NCBI GenBank assembly: GCA_932521035.1
Contig: OW051492.1
Span: 10,230,001 to 10,294,000 of the forward strand
Length of the DNA stretch: 64,000 nt
Reading direction: 5' to 3'
Source: Oscheius dolichura
Lineage: Eukaryota; Nematoda; Chromadorea; Rhabditida; Rhabditidae
In this document: piece by piece, positions 12,313 to 24,200 of the stretch
Layout: each line of letters starts with the position of its first letter
How positions within the stretch are numbered: the stretch's first letter is position 1
Notes under the pieces: generated by a model
What the model was told of the DNA's origin: nothing
Database searches by the model: none
What the model saw: only the letters and a program-made list of their open reading frames with translations
Translations under genes and position numbers: made by a program

Positions 12313-14057
12313 CGCGCCTCCTGAAACTTGAGGTGGATTCGGAACCTACCGTAATTAGCCTGTCTAAAGTCATTTTTTTCCATTTTTCTCGAACCAGGAA
12401 CTTTTCCACATTTTTTCTCATAAAATCCTCCTCTCCTTCCGCTTATCTCGCGTAACTTTCAACCCAGCCATGTTTGCTCGCTTCCCCTTATTTCCCTCTC
12501 GCTCTTCTTCTCTCTTATCACCTCCAATTCTTCCCCACTTTTCTAATCGATGCTGTTTTGAAGGAGAGAGGCAATACAATCGTTCTTTTTCTTCTTATCA
12601 AAGAGCCGAGAAGACATCTTATTTTCGTACCAAACTGTGCATGTAGCCAGGAGCTCAGGGAAATGGCCCGGCCTGATAAGGAAAGCCTCTTCGGGTACAC
12701 TGCACCCATTTCCCGCCGTTTTCTCTCAAAAATTCTCAATTTTCTACGAAGAATGCCACAGTTAGACAGCTCCATTTTTTGACTACAGAGTCCGTGGAAC
12801 TCAATGGGGAACAGCTGGTCCCTAGGCTGGAAGCAGAGGAACAACGTAATAAAGCCGGGACAGAGAGGTATTTCTCAGCATTGACTGAGGATTTAGTAGG
12901 TTTAAATTGGCTGCGTAGGTCGTTAAATACTCAGAGAAGCCTTTAAAATCGTCTAAAAGCCTTACTATACTTTTATTTTAATCAGCAGAAGTTACGCGCT
13001 CCCTCTAATCCCGGCGTCTAACCCCCCTGTCTCCCTTCCTCGCTGCTTTCCTTTCCCAGGAATTGAATCTTTCCCTTTTCGCCGCTTCTTTCTCACAAAT
13101 GATGTATCGCAACTCTAAATTGACCATGACAAACGCCTTCATGGTCGTCTCGGTCCGTTACCCGGTCGCTGACTCTCTCCCTTCCCTTCCATTCTCCAGG
13201 TTCTCTGTTTCTTTTTCGGTTATCATTCTCATCCATCACAACTGACCCCAGCCCATCCCTTCTTTCTTTCTCTAACAGCAGTGTGTCCAGTTTTTTCTTT
13301 CCCTTTTTAAAGCATTTTAAAGGACTGCACCTTAAAAACTCCCGGCTAAATCCTCAAAAACCTGCACCCGTAAGATCTTGTCCAGAAATTTCTATTTTCT
13401 ACCTCACTACCGGGTTTATTTAGCCCGTATTCCAAATTTTCGCTCCGAGAATCAAAAGTTCTCATCTATATCAGAGAGACCTTCTCCTCCTCCTCCTAAC
13501 CTATAATTTTGGTTGCACTTGTGAAGATAACAAGCTGAAAATAGCCGCTACCTCCAAATTGAAGGGTTGCCGCGAACTTTTAGATCTCAAGACGATCATA
13601 TCCTGGATTACGGTAACTCTACCTTCTTTATACTGGCAACGAGGTCTCGAAGCGACTTTGTACTTTCGTTACAGGACCAATATCTGGATATCCAGGCTCC
13701 TTTTCGGCTTCTCCAGTCTTCCGCTGTCTAACTGTGTGTCTTCCCTTCTCCACTAAATGCCCAATCCTAATCCCCCTCTCCCTAATCCCCAAGGGAATAA
13801 AGAGAGACAGCTTGCTTGACTGTCCACTGGAGAGAGAGCACAGTCCAGACATTGGACTGCTCTCTCTTTCCCCCCGCTCGCCCTGACCACCACCTCGATC
13901 GCCGTCTCCATTGCCCGCCATCCACTCTCTTTGCCTTGCCAGTTCTTCTGTTTAGATTGGCCTTCCGCCCGTCTCCCTCCGTATTCTCTCTACTCCTTTC
14001 CCTCGGTCTCTTTCTTTCTTCAATTTGCAAACTTCCTCATTCCTCCCTCTCCCTCTC

Positions 14058-14443
14058 TTTAAAGGAACAGTAAGGGCTAGTTTTCCGGGCTACTGTAGCG
14101 AAAATGGAGATATTATTTTTTGTATTTTTTTGTAGATGTTTTTGTTGTAAAACTGTATGCAATCAACTCTATCAACAAAAAAAAATATCAAAAACCGCAG
14201 AAAACGCTGTTTTGATACGAAAATGCCGGCGCCTGCAGGCGTTGCATGCTGTTTGCGCGCCCCGCCTGCAGGCGATCGCCATTTGGACGCCTGCATTGGA
14301 CGGTTTTGAGCACTTTACATGCATTTTTCTCCTTATTCTGATATTTTTATAAAAAACAAATTAGTATTATTGCATATTGATCAGTGAATTTTTCTCTACC
14401 AAATAAGGCTAACTTGTTTTGTAGCCCATACTGTTCCTTTAAA
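14058..14443. mobile_element. MITE-like non-autonomous TIR element
   Basis: Terminal inverted repeats: TTTAAAGGAACAGTAAGGGC at the left end and its near-complement GCCCATACTGTTCCTTTAAA at the right end, enclosing about 340 bp without coding capacity. The interior is AT-rich except for a central block (14226-14295) with two palindromes GCCTGCAGGC. Size, TIRs and lack of a gene fit a miniature inverted-repeat transposable element. The target-site duplication is not clear because the TIR starts with the palindrome TTTAAA. Confidence 0.85.
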
Positions 14444-17400
14444 TGAGGGTGTGAAAATTTACACCTTTTTAAACAGTTTTCCTGGATCCTTGCCCATTTC
14501 CTCCGCCCTGGGTCCCGTCATCGCCTCCTCCAAATATTTCAATGATCATCCCATGTTATGTCTTGGAAACACGAAAATGACGCCGCCTCCCCAGCTGTAA
14601 GCGCCTAAAATTGACTCATATTGTTCTTGAATCAGCGAAAAATGGATAAGAGAAGCCGACAGGACGTCATCTGCTCGGTGGTCTCTCTCCCTTCTTATTC
14701 TTGACTTTTCCCGCCTTCCCGTCTTCTCCTTATTCTTTTTGTGTGTGCAAGATAGCGTGCTATAGAAGCACTTAGGAGAGGAGGAGAAAATAGCATATGT
14801 TTTGTTCTTCTGGATGAGAGAATGATCAAAAACGACAAGAGGCACAGTTACTCAGCTGGAAAGTTGGCCACAGTTAGACAGCGAAGCGCGCCACAGTTCC
14901 GCTGCCAGTCTGGGAAATTGGGATCTATTTTCAAATGAGCAAAAATTAACCGCAAAAAAGCCACAGTTACGCAATTGTGACTCTAACTCCTCATTATCTG
15001 ACCATAGTTCCTGATTCTTTAGTATTTTGGCCTAGTTATACTCATTTTAAGCCGCAGTTACGCAAAAACAACAATATTTGACCCTATTTTACTCAACAGC
15101 ACGCCACAGTAAGGCAGTATAACACCACAGTTAGACAGCAACCTTCAAAAAATGGCCCTATTTCAAATTTTCCGCTATTTTGTGCTCTAGATCATTCTTT
15201 CCCTGTTTTCTTGACTATTTACAAAGAAAAGCCGATTTCCCAGAGAGAGAGACTTGATGGTGCGATAAATCTACAATCTTGTATGTTCAATCCCCCTCCA
15301 GCCCCCAGCAGATCTCTCCCCCTCTCCCTTCGTCATGATTTCTGATTAGTTGTTCCCCGTCCATGTGCTGCTGCTGTGATCACCTACTCAGTCACTTTGA
15401 TGTCTTCCTTTCTCCCCTGGCACTTCTTGTTTCTTTAAATTGTGATTTTTGGTAGCTCTGGGGGTGATCCATTCACCCTTTTCCCGGAGCCCTAGCAGGA
15501 AGTAAATCTGCCCCGTCTTCCAGATCAAAGGCAGCCCAGGGCTATAATTTTAGCTGTCGAAGGACAGCAAGTGTTGTGTCGGCTGCTGTGTCTCATCTTC
15601 TTCGCTTTCTCTCTCCGTCTTTTGCTCTTTCTACGAGAGAAATTTGGCGGGAGGGAGGCATGAGTGTACGAAAGTCGGCGTCCTCATTTCACTGCTATTT
15701 TATTGTACGGGAAGGGGGGATGGGAACTCTCTCTCTCCCCCCCGTCTACCCCTCCCCGGCGGCGTCTCTTCTCTTCTGTCTGCCCCACTCTTTCAAGTGG
15801 ATAGATGTTGCAACCTTTCTTTTTGGTGGTGGTGGCTACCCCCTGTGGCTGGTTTTTGTCTCTCTCTTACCCCTTTCTCTGTTGGTGGCGGCAGCAATAA
15901 CCCGAACCCCTCTTTTACCCGTTAGGCAACTGAACGTGCGTACGGAACTTTCACTTTTTGTCTCACACTTCTTTCCCGCCGGCAGTGAAACCTAAAAACC
16001 TCAAAAAAGCCTCCAAAAATAGAAAAAAACGGCTATATTTCAACTTGAGGCGTGAAAAGTGACGCTTGACTGTCTAACTGTGGCTCTATTTAGGAGATTT
16101 ATGGTATTCAAGGACAGCGAGAAATCCTCTTTATTTTTATCCTTTTTTTGAGCAGATCCATAAACCAGAAATCGCCTCTATTTGTTGCTGGAAATCCCCC
16201 CTTCATCTGCCTTTTGCAAATAATAGCGATCGTGATTCATCTCATCCCATTTGCTCTAGCTCTCTTCCTTTTCTGATCAACCTCCAGAGAGGACAGGGAA
16301 AATCTTGTCCTCTCCAAAAGGCGCTTATCAGAACAAAATTTCAATTTGGTAGAATGAAAAAATCACTACAGTTCCGTGAGAGACTTATTCATACTTCCTT
16401 CTTTCTTGGTTTTGTTGGTCTCTCCTCCACCTTCTGATCCCAGTACCCCTTCCAGTCCCTGCCTCAAATATTTTTCTTCCCTCCCTCGCCAAGAGGGGTA
16501 CCTGCACCCTGCGGGAATGTTGGAAGCTCTTAGGCAGCAAACAAACCACACAGTGCGCGTTTTGTGAACACCGCCGCCGGCCCCGTGGAAACGTGGCAGA
16601 TCTCTGGCTTATCGAGGAAACTCCATAGAAAATGGAAGGCAGAAATTACAGTAGAAAGAGGCAATCTGGTCCCGTAGCGATTTCATATCCTCAGTCCTCG
16701 ATGGTCCGATCCGCTGCACCCGTAAAGTCTCGGCAGCAGACTCACTTCGGGAACTTTTCCCGGTACTGAAATGTAAACGCCAGGAGGGAGATTTAAAGGG
16801 ATAAGCGCGGGCTAGTTCGGATCATTCTCGCAAAAGAGAGAGCGAGAGGCTATAATGTTTTACGATTCGGGAAGTCGCCTTGAAGCGGCTTGTCAACGAC
16901 CAAATGACCCTGGTCAAATGGACAGGCCTATCTGGATCTGGAACAGGGGGGTTAATGCTGTTGATTTTAAAAGGGGGAAATAGGCAAAAGGATGCTATTC
17001 ATTTTCCCCTCATTTTGAAGTAATTCTGGCGGTATATTGTCCCCGGTTTAAATATTTTGATTCCCGCCTCCGTTTTTTTTTCTAAAAGTTATTCCACTTC
17101 TCACTGATCCCTTCCCGTTTTCCCGCCCTCTCAAATTTCGTTTTTTTTCTTCACAAGGCGAAGGATAGATTTTCAATCTTTCGCCCCACATTTTCGTCGT
17201 CTTCTCTCCTCTCGGCAAAGATCATCACCCTCTCTCTCGCTCTCTCTCTCCCGCTCTTCTTCTTCCCTTACTTGGCTGTGTCCTTGTTTGGGTTTTCGTT
17301 TCTGTCTCGCGCAATCGGTCAATAATGTTAGTTGATTTTTGCGAAGAGATGGGGGAAAGGCCATGAGAGAGAGACAGGCCGCCTGCCCGAGAGAGATAGC

Positions 17401-17825
17401 CCAAATTTGTGGAAGCGCTTCTCTTCTTTTTCACGTTTTCAACTTTTTTTTTTTAAAAAAAAGGAAAGTTCCCGGAACTTCTCTCCACCCGAATGACCCC
17501 CAATAAGTCCTCAGTTTTTCTATAAAACAGCTCTTATCAGAGTCCGCCATCTTGGCTTGAAGTTGACGGAGGCCTGCCCGCTTTAGATAGCGGCTGGGAC
17601 ATTTTATGTTGATAAAACACGCTCGATACGCATTGTAATGGAACACGGATTTAGGCAAACTTCTTTTTTCCCTGGACAAATTGAGAAAACTTCATTTTTA
17701 CCCCCAAAAAATCGCTATAGCATGTGAATTGTGGCTCCTCGCTGTCTAACTGTCTAACTGTCGCTGTTTTTTTCTTAAAGAAGTCGCTCAATTTTTCAAT
17801 TTTTACACCGTTCTCCTCCATAAAA

Positions 17826-18814
17826 ATGCTTGTTTTCCTTCTCATTGTCTCATGTCGGCCCGTCCTCCCTGCCCGCGTTCACCTGTCAGCTGTTTCAATG
17901 TTCCATTCCTCCTCTCCTAATTGCCGCGTCTCTCTTTTCCTTTTCACTTCCGAATGTTTACACATTAAAATATCTATTTTTCAGGATCGGACCCCCCTTT
18001 CTCCCAATGAATATTTCTCAAAAAGAATAAGAACAGTCCTCTCTCACTACAGATCAAAAAAGAAGAACAAGACGGGTGCAAATGACCAATTCGCTGGAGG
18101 GTATCATCACACAGGTGGGTGGGCGGATTTAATCTCAGTTCAAGTTGAAAGTATCCTATTTTTGTGCCCAAAAGGAGTTTCCCAGCAACCCACCCTGTTT
18201 CTATTGACATAGCCTGATTTGGAGACCAAAAATAGACAGGCAGAGAGAGAAGTGAAGAATGAAAATATTTACTCCGTTTGCATAGTAAGAACTTGAGAAT
18301 GGGGAAAGAAGGAGAACAAAACATTTTAATGGGGGTGACTGGAAGAAAACGGGAAGGGGAGTTAGACTGACACGGCGTGAGAACTGTGGCCTACCAGTTT
18401 CCCACGCGGACGCCACAGTTCACACGCCGTGTTGGCTGTGGTTTATTTTTTTGAGTGCGCCACAACCGACACGGCGTGTGAACTGTGGCGCTTTCTCAAA
18501 ATTTGAAAATGGGCTAGAACATGCGTTTTCTACCAAATTAGACTACCGTATCCTTGTAAAAATACTAAAATTTCTCTTCCAGGTGAAAAAGGAAGATGTC
18601 AACGCGGACTACATTACATTACAGAGCCCCGAGTCTGAAAAGAAGAAAAAAGGTGGGTTTATATCGTTTCCTGGGGAGCATTTTCTGCCGATTCTATTCA
18701 TTTTACCCACAAGAAAGGGAAAAATGGCCAGTTCCGGTTACTGTAAAAGGACTGAATGGAAGAAAAACGGAAGCCAACATCACCAAGAAGGCGAATAAAA
18801 ACAGACATCTTTGA
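17826..18814 (+). CDS. Candidate small secreted protein gene, uncertain
   Basis: An open frame from ATG 17826 has a short hydrophobic start (MLVFLLIVSC). It continues through DRTPLSPNEYFSKRIRTVLS and a basic stretch to a good donor near 18114 (ACAG|GTGGGT). A downstream segment (about 18707-18814, KWPVPVTVKGLNG... ending NKNRHL and a stop) can be joined in phase 1 directly. An intermediate exon at 18592-18653 (KKEDVNADYITLQSPESEKK) has TTCCAG and GTGGGT borders but a mismatched 5' phase, so it may belong to another isoform or a separate trans-spliced transcript. The final acceptor (CACAAG) is unusual. The residues look protein-like, unlike the surrounding low-complexity frames, but I recognise no family. 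The upstream piece could equally start at the TTTTTCAG acceptor near 17982. Confidence 0.3.
18362..18490. repeat. Palindromic repeat cluster, three units
   Basis: Three units in series: a left unit (GACACGGCGTGAGAACTGTG), an inverted unit (GCCACAGTTCACACGCCGTG, then TTGGCTGTGG) and another left unit (GCCACAACCGACACGGCGTG, then AACTGTGGCGC). This is the only tight cluster of three in the window. Confidence 0.85.
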
Positions 18815-19633
18815 CCTTCGTGCAAATTCTCGAGAAATAGGATTAGGAGAGGAGAATAAACCACAGGAGGAGGAGAAGGAAGGAGAACGGCAAAGGAGAT
18901 GCGACGAATTGGACTTCTGCTCTTTCTATACTCTTCCTTTTTCATTTCTAGCTGTTTTTGGACTCGTTTTTGACTATTTTACACTATATTCCTGGCTATC
19001 CTTGGAGAAAGAGGAGCCACAGTTAGACAGCAGGCTTAGAGAGAGGTCTAGCTTTGTTTGCAGTCAACTTTGGCTTCTCTGTTCCTCATTTTTTCCCCTG
19101 CCAAAAACTTCTCTTTTGAATTACAGAGACTCTTGAGCGTCTTCTTCTACAAATAAGAGCCACAGTTGGACAGCAGCCACAACTGAATCTGTCTAAACCA
19201 GTCGCTCTCTTTGCCATCTTCCCACCTCTACAAGTGCCCCCCTGTCCTCTAGTCCTAGTCTTGCCTTCCTCCTTCCCATAGATTTGTATATGCCGTGCTG
19301 CCTGCTGCCATCGGCTCTATCTGTATGAGAGCCCCCTCTGGCTGTAAGGTGGCCCCGAGGCCAGTTATTTCTTCTCGCTATTTGCCAAAAGGCGGATTAC
19401 GTCCTCTGTCCCGGGTGCGGCAACCTGTGCTTCAACACCTCGTCTCTTCACGTGTTTCCCGTCTTCCAGAGTGGGGTATTAACGCCTTTTCTCTTTTTCT
19501 TCTAAACAAGAGCCCCGCGTGTTCTTTTGCTCCTCTTCTCTTCTTCTTTTTTTCTCTTCTACTGGTTGTGGCTGGCTGGCGCGTGTCTCTCCCCCTCCCC
19601 TCTTCCGGACTGTGTATGTTATTGGGGGCAAGG

Positions 19634-19655
19634 CCCCCCCCCCCCCCCCCCCCCC
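19634..19655. repeat. Poly-C (poly-G) homopolymer tract, 22 nt
   Basis: An uninterrupted run of 22 C on the + strand. Long G tracts can form quadruplexes and are known to be deletion-prone in C. elegans mutants of the FANCJ-type helicase dog-1. The exact length in the genome may differ because such runs are error-prone in sequencing. Confidence 0.9.
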
Positions 19656-21157
19656 GTCTCGCCCGCCCAGTACACGTGATTTTTCTGCCATTGTTTCCTT
19701 TTCCACTTGACTGCCGCGTTTGACTATCCTCCGAACTGAAACTTTCCAGTCGTTTTTTTTGGAAATCGGTGGAATTTCGCCATCCGACCGTAGAATACCG
19801 TTCCTTTGTCAATCTTGAACCCTTTTTCTTCATTTTTCTTCTATTTCTACTTATAATTAGCTCCGTGTTCCTCATATTATCTTTTAAAGGAAATAAGAAA
19901 AATGAAAATAGCTGAAAATTGCCCTATTGTGGGAAAAATCCCTTCCCATGGCGCATTTCGCCTTTTTGAACCATACTTCCTGTCTAACTGTGGCTCCTCG
20001 TTGTATAAATTCTTCCACATCTTATTATTAATTTAATTACTTAATTAAAATAATCATAACATCATCAGAAATTAGTAAAATTAATTTTAAAACCCCTTTA
20101 TACCGCCTCACAATGGAAAAAAAGCCGATCCTAGCCAGAAAATGAGGTAAAATTCAACGCTGCCCATTATTTTCTCAATTTTCTTCATTTCCTCTAGTTC
20201 TTTATGATGTTTCTGCCCTCAAATTGAAGCATCCGCGAGTGTTCTTCCCCTTTAAAGGATGAAAAATCGCCGCTCAATTGCTTCCTTGCTTCCTGCTTCC
20301 TCCGTTTTTGCAGCTGCAGAAGATGAAGAGAGGGTGATTGTCTTTCTCCAGAGGAGGACAATTAGAACCTTATCTCAAAAGAGAAGAAGAAGGGGGAAGA
20401 CTAAGAAAATTGTATAAGATCATTCGCCCCGATCGTGTTCTCTGGCTTCCTTCTCCTCCCTTTAATTCAATTACTGCTACTACTTTTTCCCCGGCCTTCC
20501 CATCATCTCCCCTAGTTCATCATAGATCTCTCTTCACTCTTTTGCAATTTCTCCCCCGTCCCGGAAGGTCTCGTTTTTCATTCAAACGAAATCCAAACTG
20601 CCCTCTCACGTCGTTGTTGTTGTGAGAATGGCCTTGTTTTTAGAAGACATGTTACCCCCTTGATGGGAAGGAGAAAAAGAGAGACAGCCAGGGAAGCCTC
20701 CCTAAAGCTCGATGTGTGCAATGAAATGCCATTGTTTTGACACACGTCGCCGGGAGGGAGGAAGAGGCGGGAAAGGCACCACCCGCTCTCTCTCTCTTTT
20801 CCAGGAGAGGCTCTCTTTGTTTTTCAACTCTACCCCCAAGGGAAATGATGACGGCTATTAAAAGCACTAGGAAAAACGTCATCAACTTCGATTTTGGCTG
20901 TCTAACCGTCTAACTGTCTAACTGTCTAACTGTGACCTTTTGGATGGAGCAAGGGGCGCCACAGTTAGACAGCGAGTCGCCTACAGGCTGTCTCCTTCAT
21001 TTTTCCTGAATTTTTCAACCTTCCGCCAAGGAATAGTGCTCGCTATAAAATAAGCCTAGAAATTTGGCTTCTCACTGTCTAACTGTGGCTCTTTTCTGCC
21101 TACCGACCGCCATAGTTAGACTGCCATCCTAATAATGCTCTCCGGACCTTTTCCGCA

Positions 21158-21238
21158 TCTCCTGCACCCGTATCGTCTCGTAATAAGATCTTGGAATATC
21201 AGAAAATCTTTTTGCCGAGACTGTACGGGTGCAGGTGC
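21158..21238. repeat. CTGCACCCGTA..CTCGGCAG-type hairpin
   Basis: CTGCACCCGTATCGTCTCG at 21162 faces TGCCGAGACTGTACGGGTGC at about 21212. This is the second paired copy of the hairpin family seen at 12228. Confidence 0.82.
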
Positions 21239-24200
21239 ACTGTATCCCCTGTTGGCGGGCTCTTTCTCTTCGGTGCGGCGCCGGCGCCCTTTGCCCCTCT
21301 TCTCCCCCTATTCAGACCCCTTCATTTGTTTATTTCCCTCCTCTAAAAAAGTGTCGAACAAGCTCCGATAAAAAGTGCTGTCCCATTGGCCTCCTCGATT
21401 ACATACCTCCTTCTCATATTACAGAGAGGAGAGACAGACACACATAGGCACCCCCTCCCCGTCGTCTCTTCGGGTCTTTTTTGACAATTTGTCTAATGAA
21501 ATTGAGATCTCTCCGTATCTCTCTCTGTCGCCGTTCTGTAATACAGCTACCCCCAACCAAAACTGGCTGATAATCGTTGTTCATTCGGTGGTCTCTCTCT
21601 GTCTCTCCCAGTGCCACCACCACCATCACAGCCAGTTGTTCTCTCCTCCTCCCGTCTCTTTTTTTTCTGTCCCGCCGCTCCCTGCCCTCACTTTAACTGG
21701 AGCGTGTGTATCCTGCCAACAGGCGATGAATAGAAGAGGGAAAATGGAGGCACAGTCACCCTTTTTGGTAGTTATTTGGCCAACGATCATGGATAGAGGG
21801 AATTATCGCGCTGTGGGAGATCTTTTTTCGCTGTTCCCTCTATTTGGAAAGGGATTTTAGCCAATTCTGATTTTTGACCATTTTACCGTTCTAACCCCTT
21901 CTAGCTGGACCATGTGAGTGACACAGTTAGACAACGGAAAGCCACGGTTAGACAGGCTAGACAGGTCCAAGCGCCACAGTTAGACAGCAAGGAAGATGAA
22001 AAGAGCCACAGTTACGCAATAATCAATTTCCCCTCGTTATTTTTCCCTTTATCGTGCCATTTCTCTCCTTATCTTCCCCCGGACAGTCATAATACCTCAA
22101 TAGGCGTGAAAATAGTGTCCTATAGTCTCCATTTTCCCCCATTTTTGGGTCCTCTTTCCTCTCTGTTTAACCAAACGCGTGTCTAATTGCAATGATCTCC
22201 GTGTCTCCCGAGAATGAAAATGATCCCCTCTCCTTCTAGGGGTTTTCTCTCCAGCCCGAAGTCATTAATCACTGACAGGCGACGGATAATTAGGCAAGGG
22301 GGAGAGATGTTTTGTGTTGACAATATTCGGGTCTCACTTTTTCGAATTCGAAGAAGAAGGGACAATTTTATAGAGAGGGGGCTTGTTATGTCGGAAAGGG
22401 GGCAGTTCACTTGTTGTCAGCGAACAGCCCTTCTTCGCCTTCTTTATTCCATTTAAGACCGGGAGAAATGTGTTTTGACACTTCTTTAACACTAGTTTGA
22501 GGATGTTTTTGTTAAAAGAACCCTGTTTTTTAGTTGGAGCCATATCAAAAGAACCTCAATTGTGGCGCTTTGCTGTGGCAGCTGTCTAACAGTCTAACTG
22601 TGGCGTGCTTTGATAATTATCGTCAAAAGCGATTTTCAATGATTTTGTTCTCCCTTTTCCCTTCTTTTCTCAACTCCCAAGTAATTTCTTTATTTTCTCT
22701 TTCGCTCTCGAGAGGGAGTGAAAAATCTGCCACTCATTACACTGGTGCTGCTGCTGCTTGGTTGGATTTTGGTGGTGGCTCCTTTCAGCAGGTGTCTCGT
22801 CTCGCCTGTCGAGAGTTGCACTTTCTCCAGTGATTAATTGATAGAGATCTCTGTCGGGGAGACACTTGTACTCGGCGGGAAAATCTGTGCCGTTAAAAAT
22901 ATTTATGAGGTAGGGGCAAAAAAATGAAAAAGAACTCCTAGATGAAATTTGAGTAGCCCTCTCTCTCCTCTCCCTCCAGCTGACTTTTAGTCAAATGACG
23001 CCCTTCCCTATAACATCCAGCCAGCAGTCACACACACCCGACGCGACATCAGAAACCTCCCCGCGACACATCAAAAACATCACATCTGGCCCACCCTCAG
23101 ATTACTTTTTGTTTCCTCCTCCCTCCGTGTTTTGTTATTTTTTAACGCTTTTGGGAATATTTTGGAGTTTAACGGGATTGATGGCGGCTAAAAATACCTG
23201 GACATGGGGCGTCAAAGAGCACATTTTTTGATAGGGGAGGGGATGCTCCGCCTACGTAGTCACTTTTTTCGGCTGTCTGACTTCATTTTGTCGGTTTTAA
23301 AGGGTAGAACGGCTTTAGAACGAAGCTATTCCCTAAATAGTCCTTTACACTTGAGAAAACAGCCTTAAAATTGAGGAGAACGCCACAGTTAGACAGCCAT
23401 ACAGCCCGTTTCCCTTTTGGCGCCCATTTACTTCTATTTTTTACATTTTTGTTGGATTTTTCTATCCGAAATAACTAACATAAAAAGGTTACTGTATCTT
23501 CACTGTAAAACAGATCTTTAAAAATGCAAAAAACCCCCGAAAATTGGATTTTAGCCATCTGGCCACAGTTAGACACCCTGCTCGCCGTATAGGTAAGGAC
23601 CGCAAAGGCGCGCGCCAGGGCGGCAACACTTTTTGTTCCGGAATTTTGGTATTTGGGTGCGCCCGTTACGAAAGGCTTCAGTACGCCGTTGTTATACATT
23701 ATTTCGAGTTGAAAATGACACCCAATAGCTAAAATTAGATGGAGAATCGAATGGCGCTTTTACTTTTTAATAAAAACCCCAGTTTCTATAAAAAATAACA
23801 ACGTTAAAATTAAATGTGCTCATATCTTAGCGATGCGAATAGAGCCGCATATTTTTATTATTGTTGTTTTTAACAGTGCTTTTGATGTAGATATTATCAA
23901 ATTGCGAGTAACTCGGTACTGGATGATCCGATTTGATTACTCTAAAAACAAAAGTTGTAAGTTGCGATGAGATCTCTCGATTGGTATCAAAATCTTAGCG
24001 ATACGGCCAAATCTAGTTTTCACTTTGCGGTCCCTACGTATAGGTATACTTTTCTTACGTATTTCTATATTTTTTCCCTCCAAAGCTGGATAAAATCAGA
24101 GGATTACGGTATAATCTCAAGATTTGGGCGTTGTCCCCGGTTGTTTCTCCCTTTCGCTCTCGTTTTTTGGCCTTGTTGTCACACTGCGTAAGGGGGGATC

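Larger units (their letters stand above)
5182..17825. other. Gene-poor, repeat-rich, pyrimidine-rich region
   Basis: I find no convincing coding exon on either strand in these 12.6 kb. The + strand is strongly C/T-rich, with many runs of CTCT and TTCC. It holds numerous half and full copies of the GCCACAGTTAGACAG repeat, the TIR element at 14058-14443 and a hairpin near 12230. A - strand frame at 5798-6166 and a + strand frame at 15576-15995 are open but lack splice or family support. A GC-rich stretch at 6200-6370 may be a promoter, but nothing downstream confirms it. Confidence 0.5.

Noticed and set aside
14090..14352. Open frames inside the TIR element as a transposase
   Set aside because: Only about 70-80 codons, overlapping on both strands, with no DDE/DDD motif; the element is non-autonomous.
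15576..15995. 139-codon frame on the + strand
   Set aside because: Low-complexity Ser/Leu/Pro sequence from pyrimidine-rich DNA; two overlapping frames are equally open and no splice context is present.
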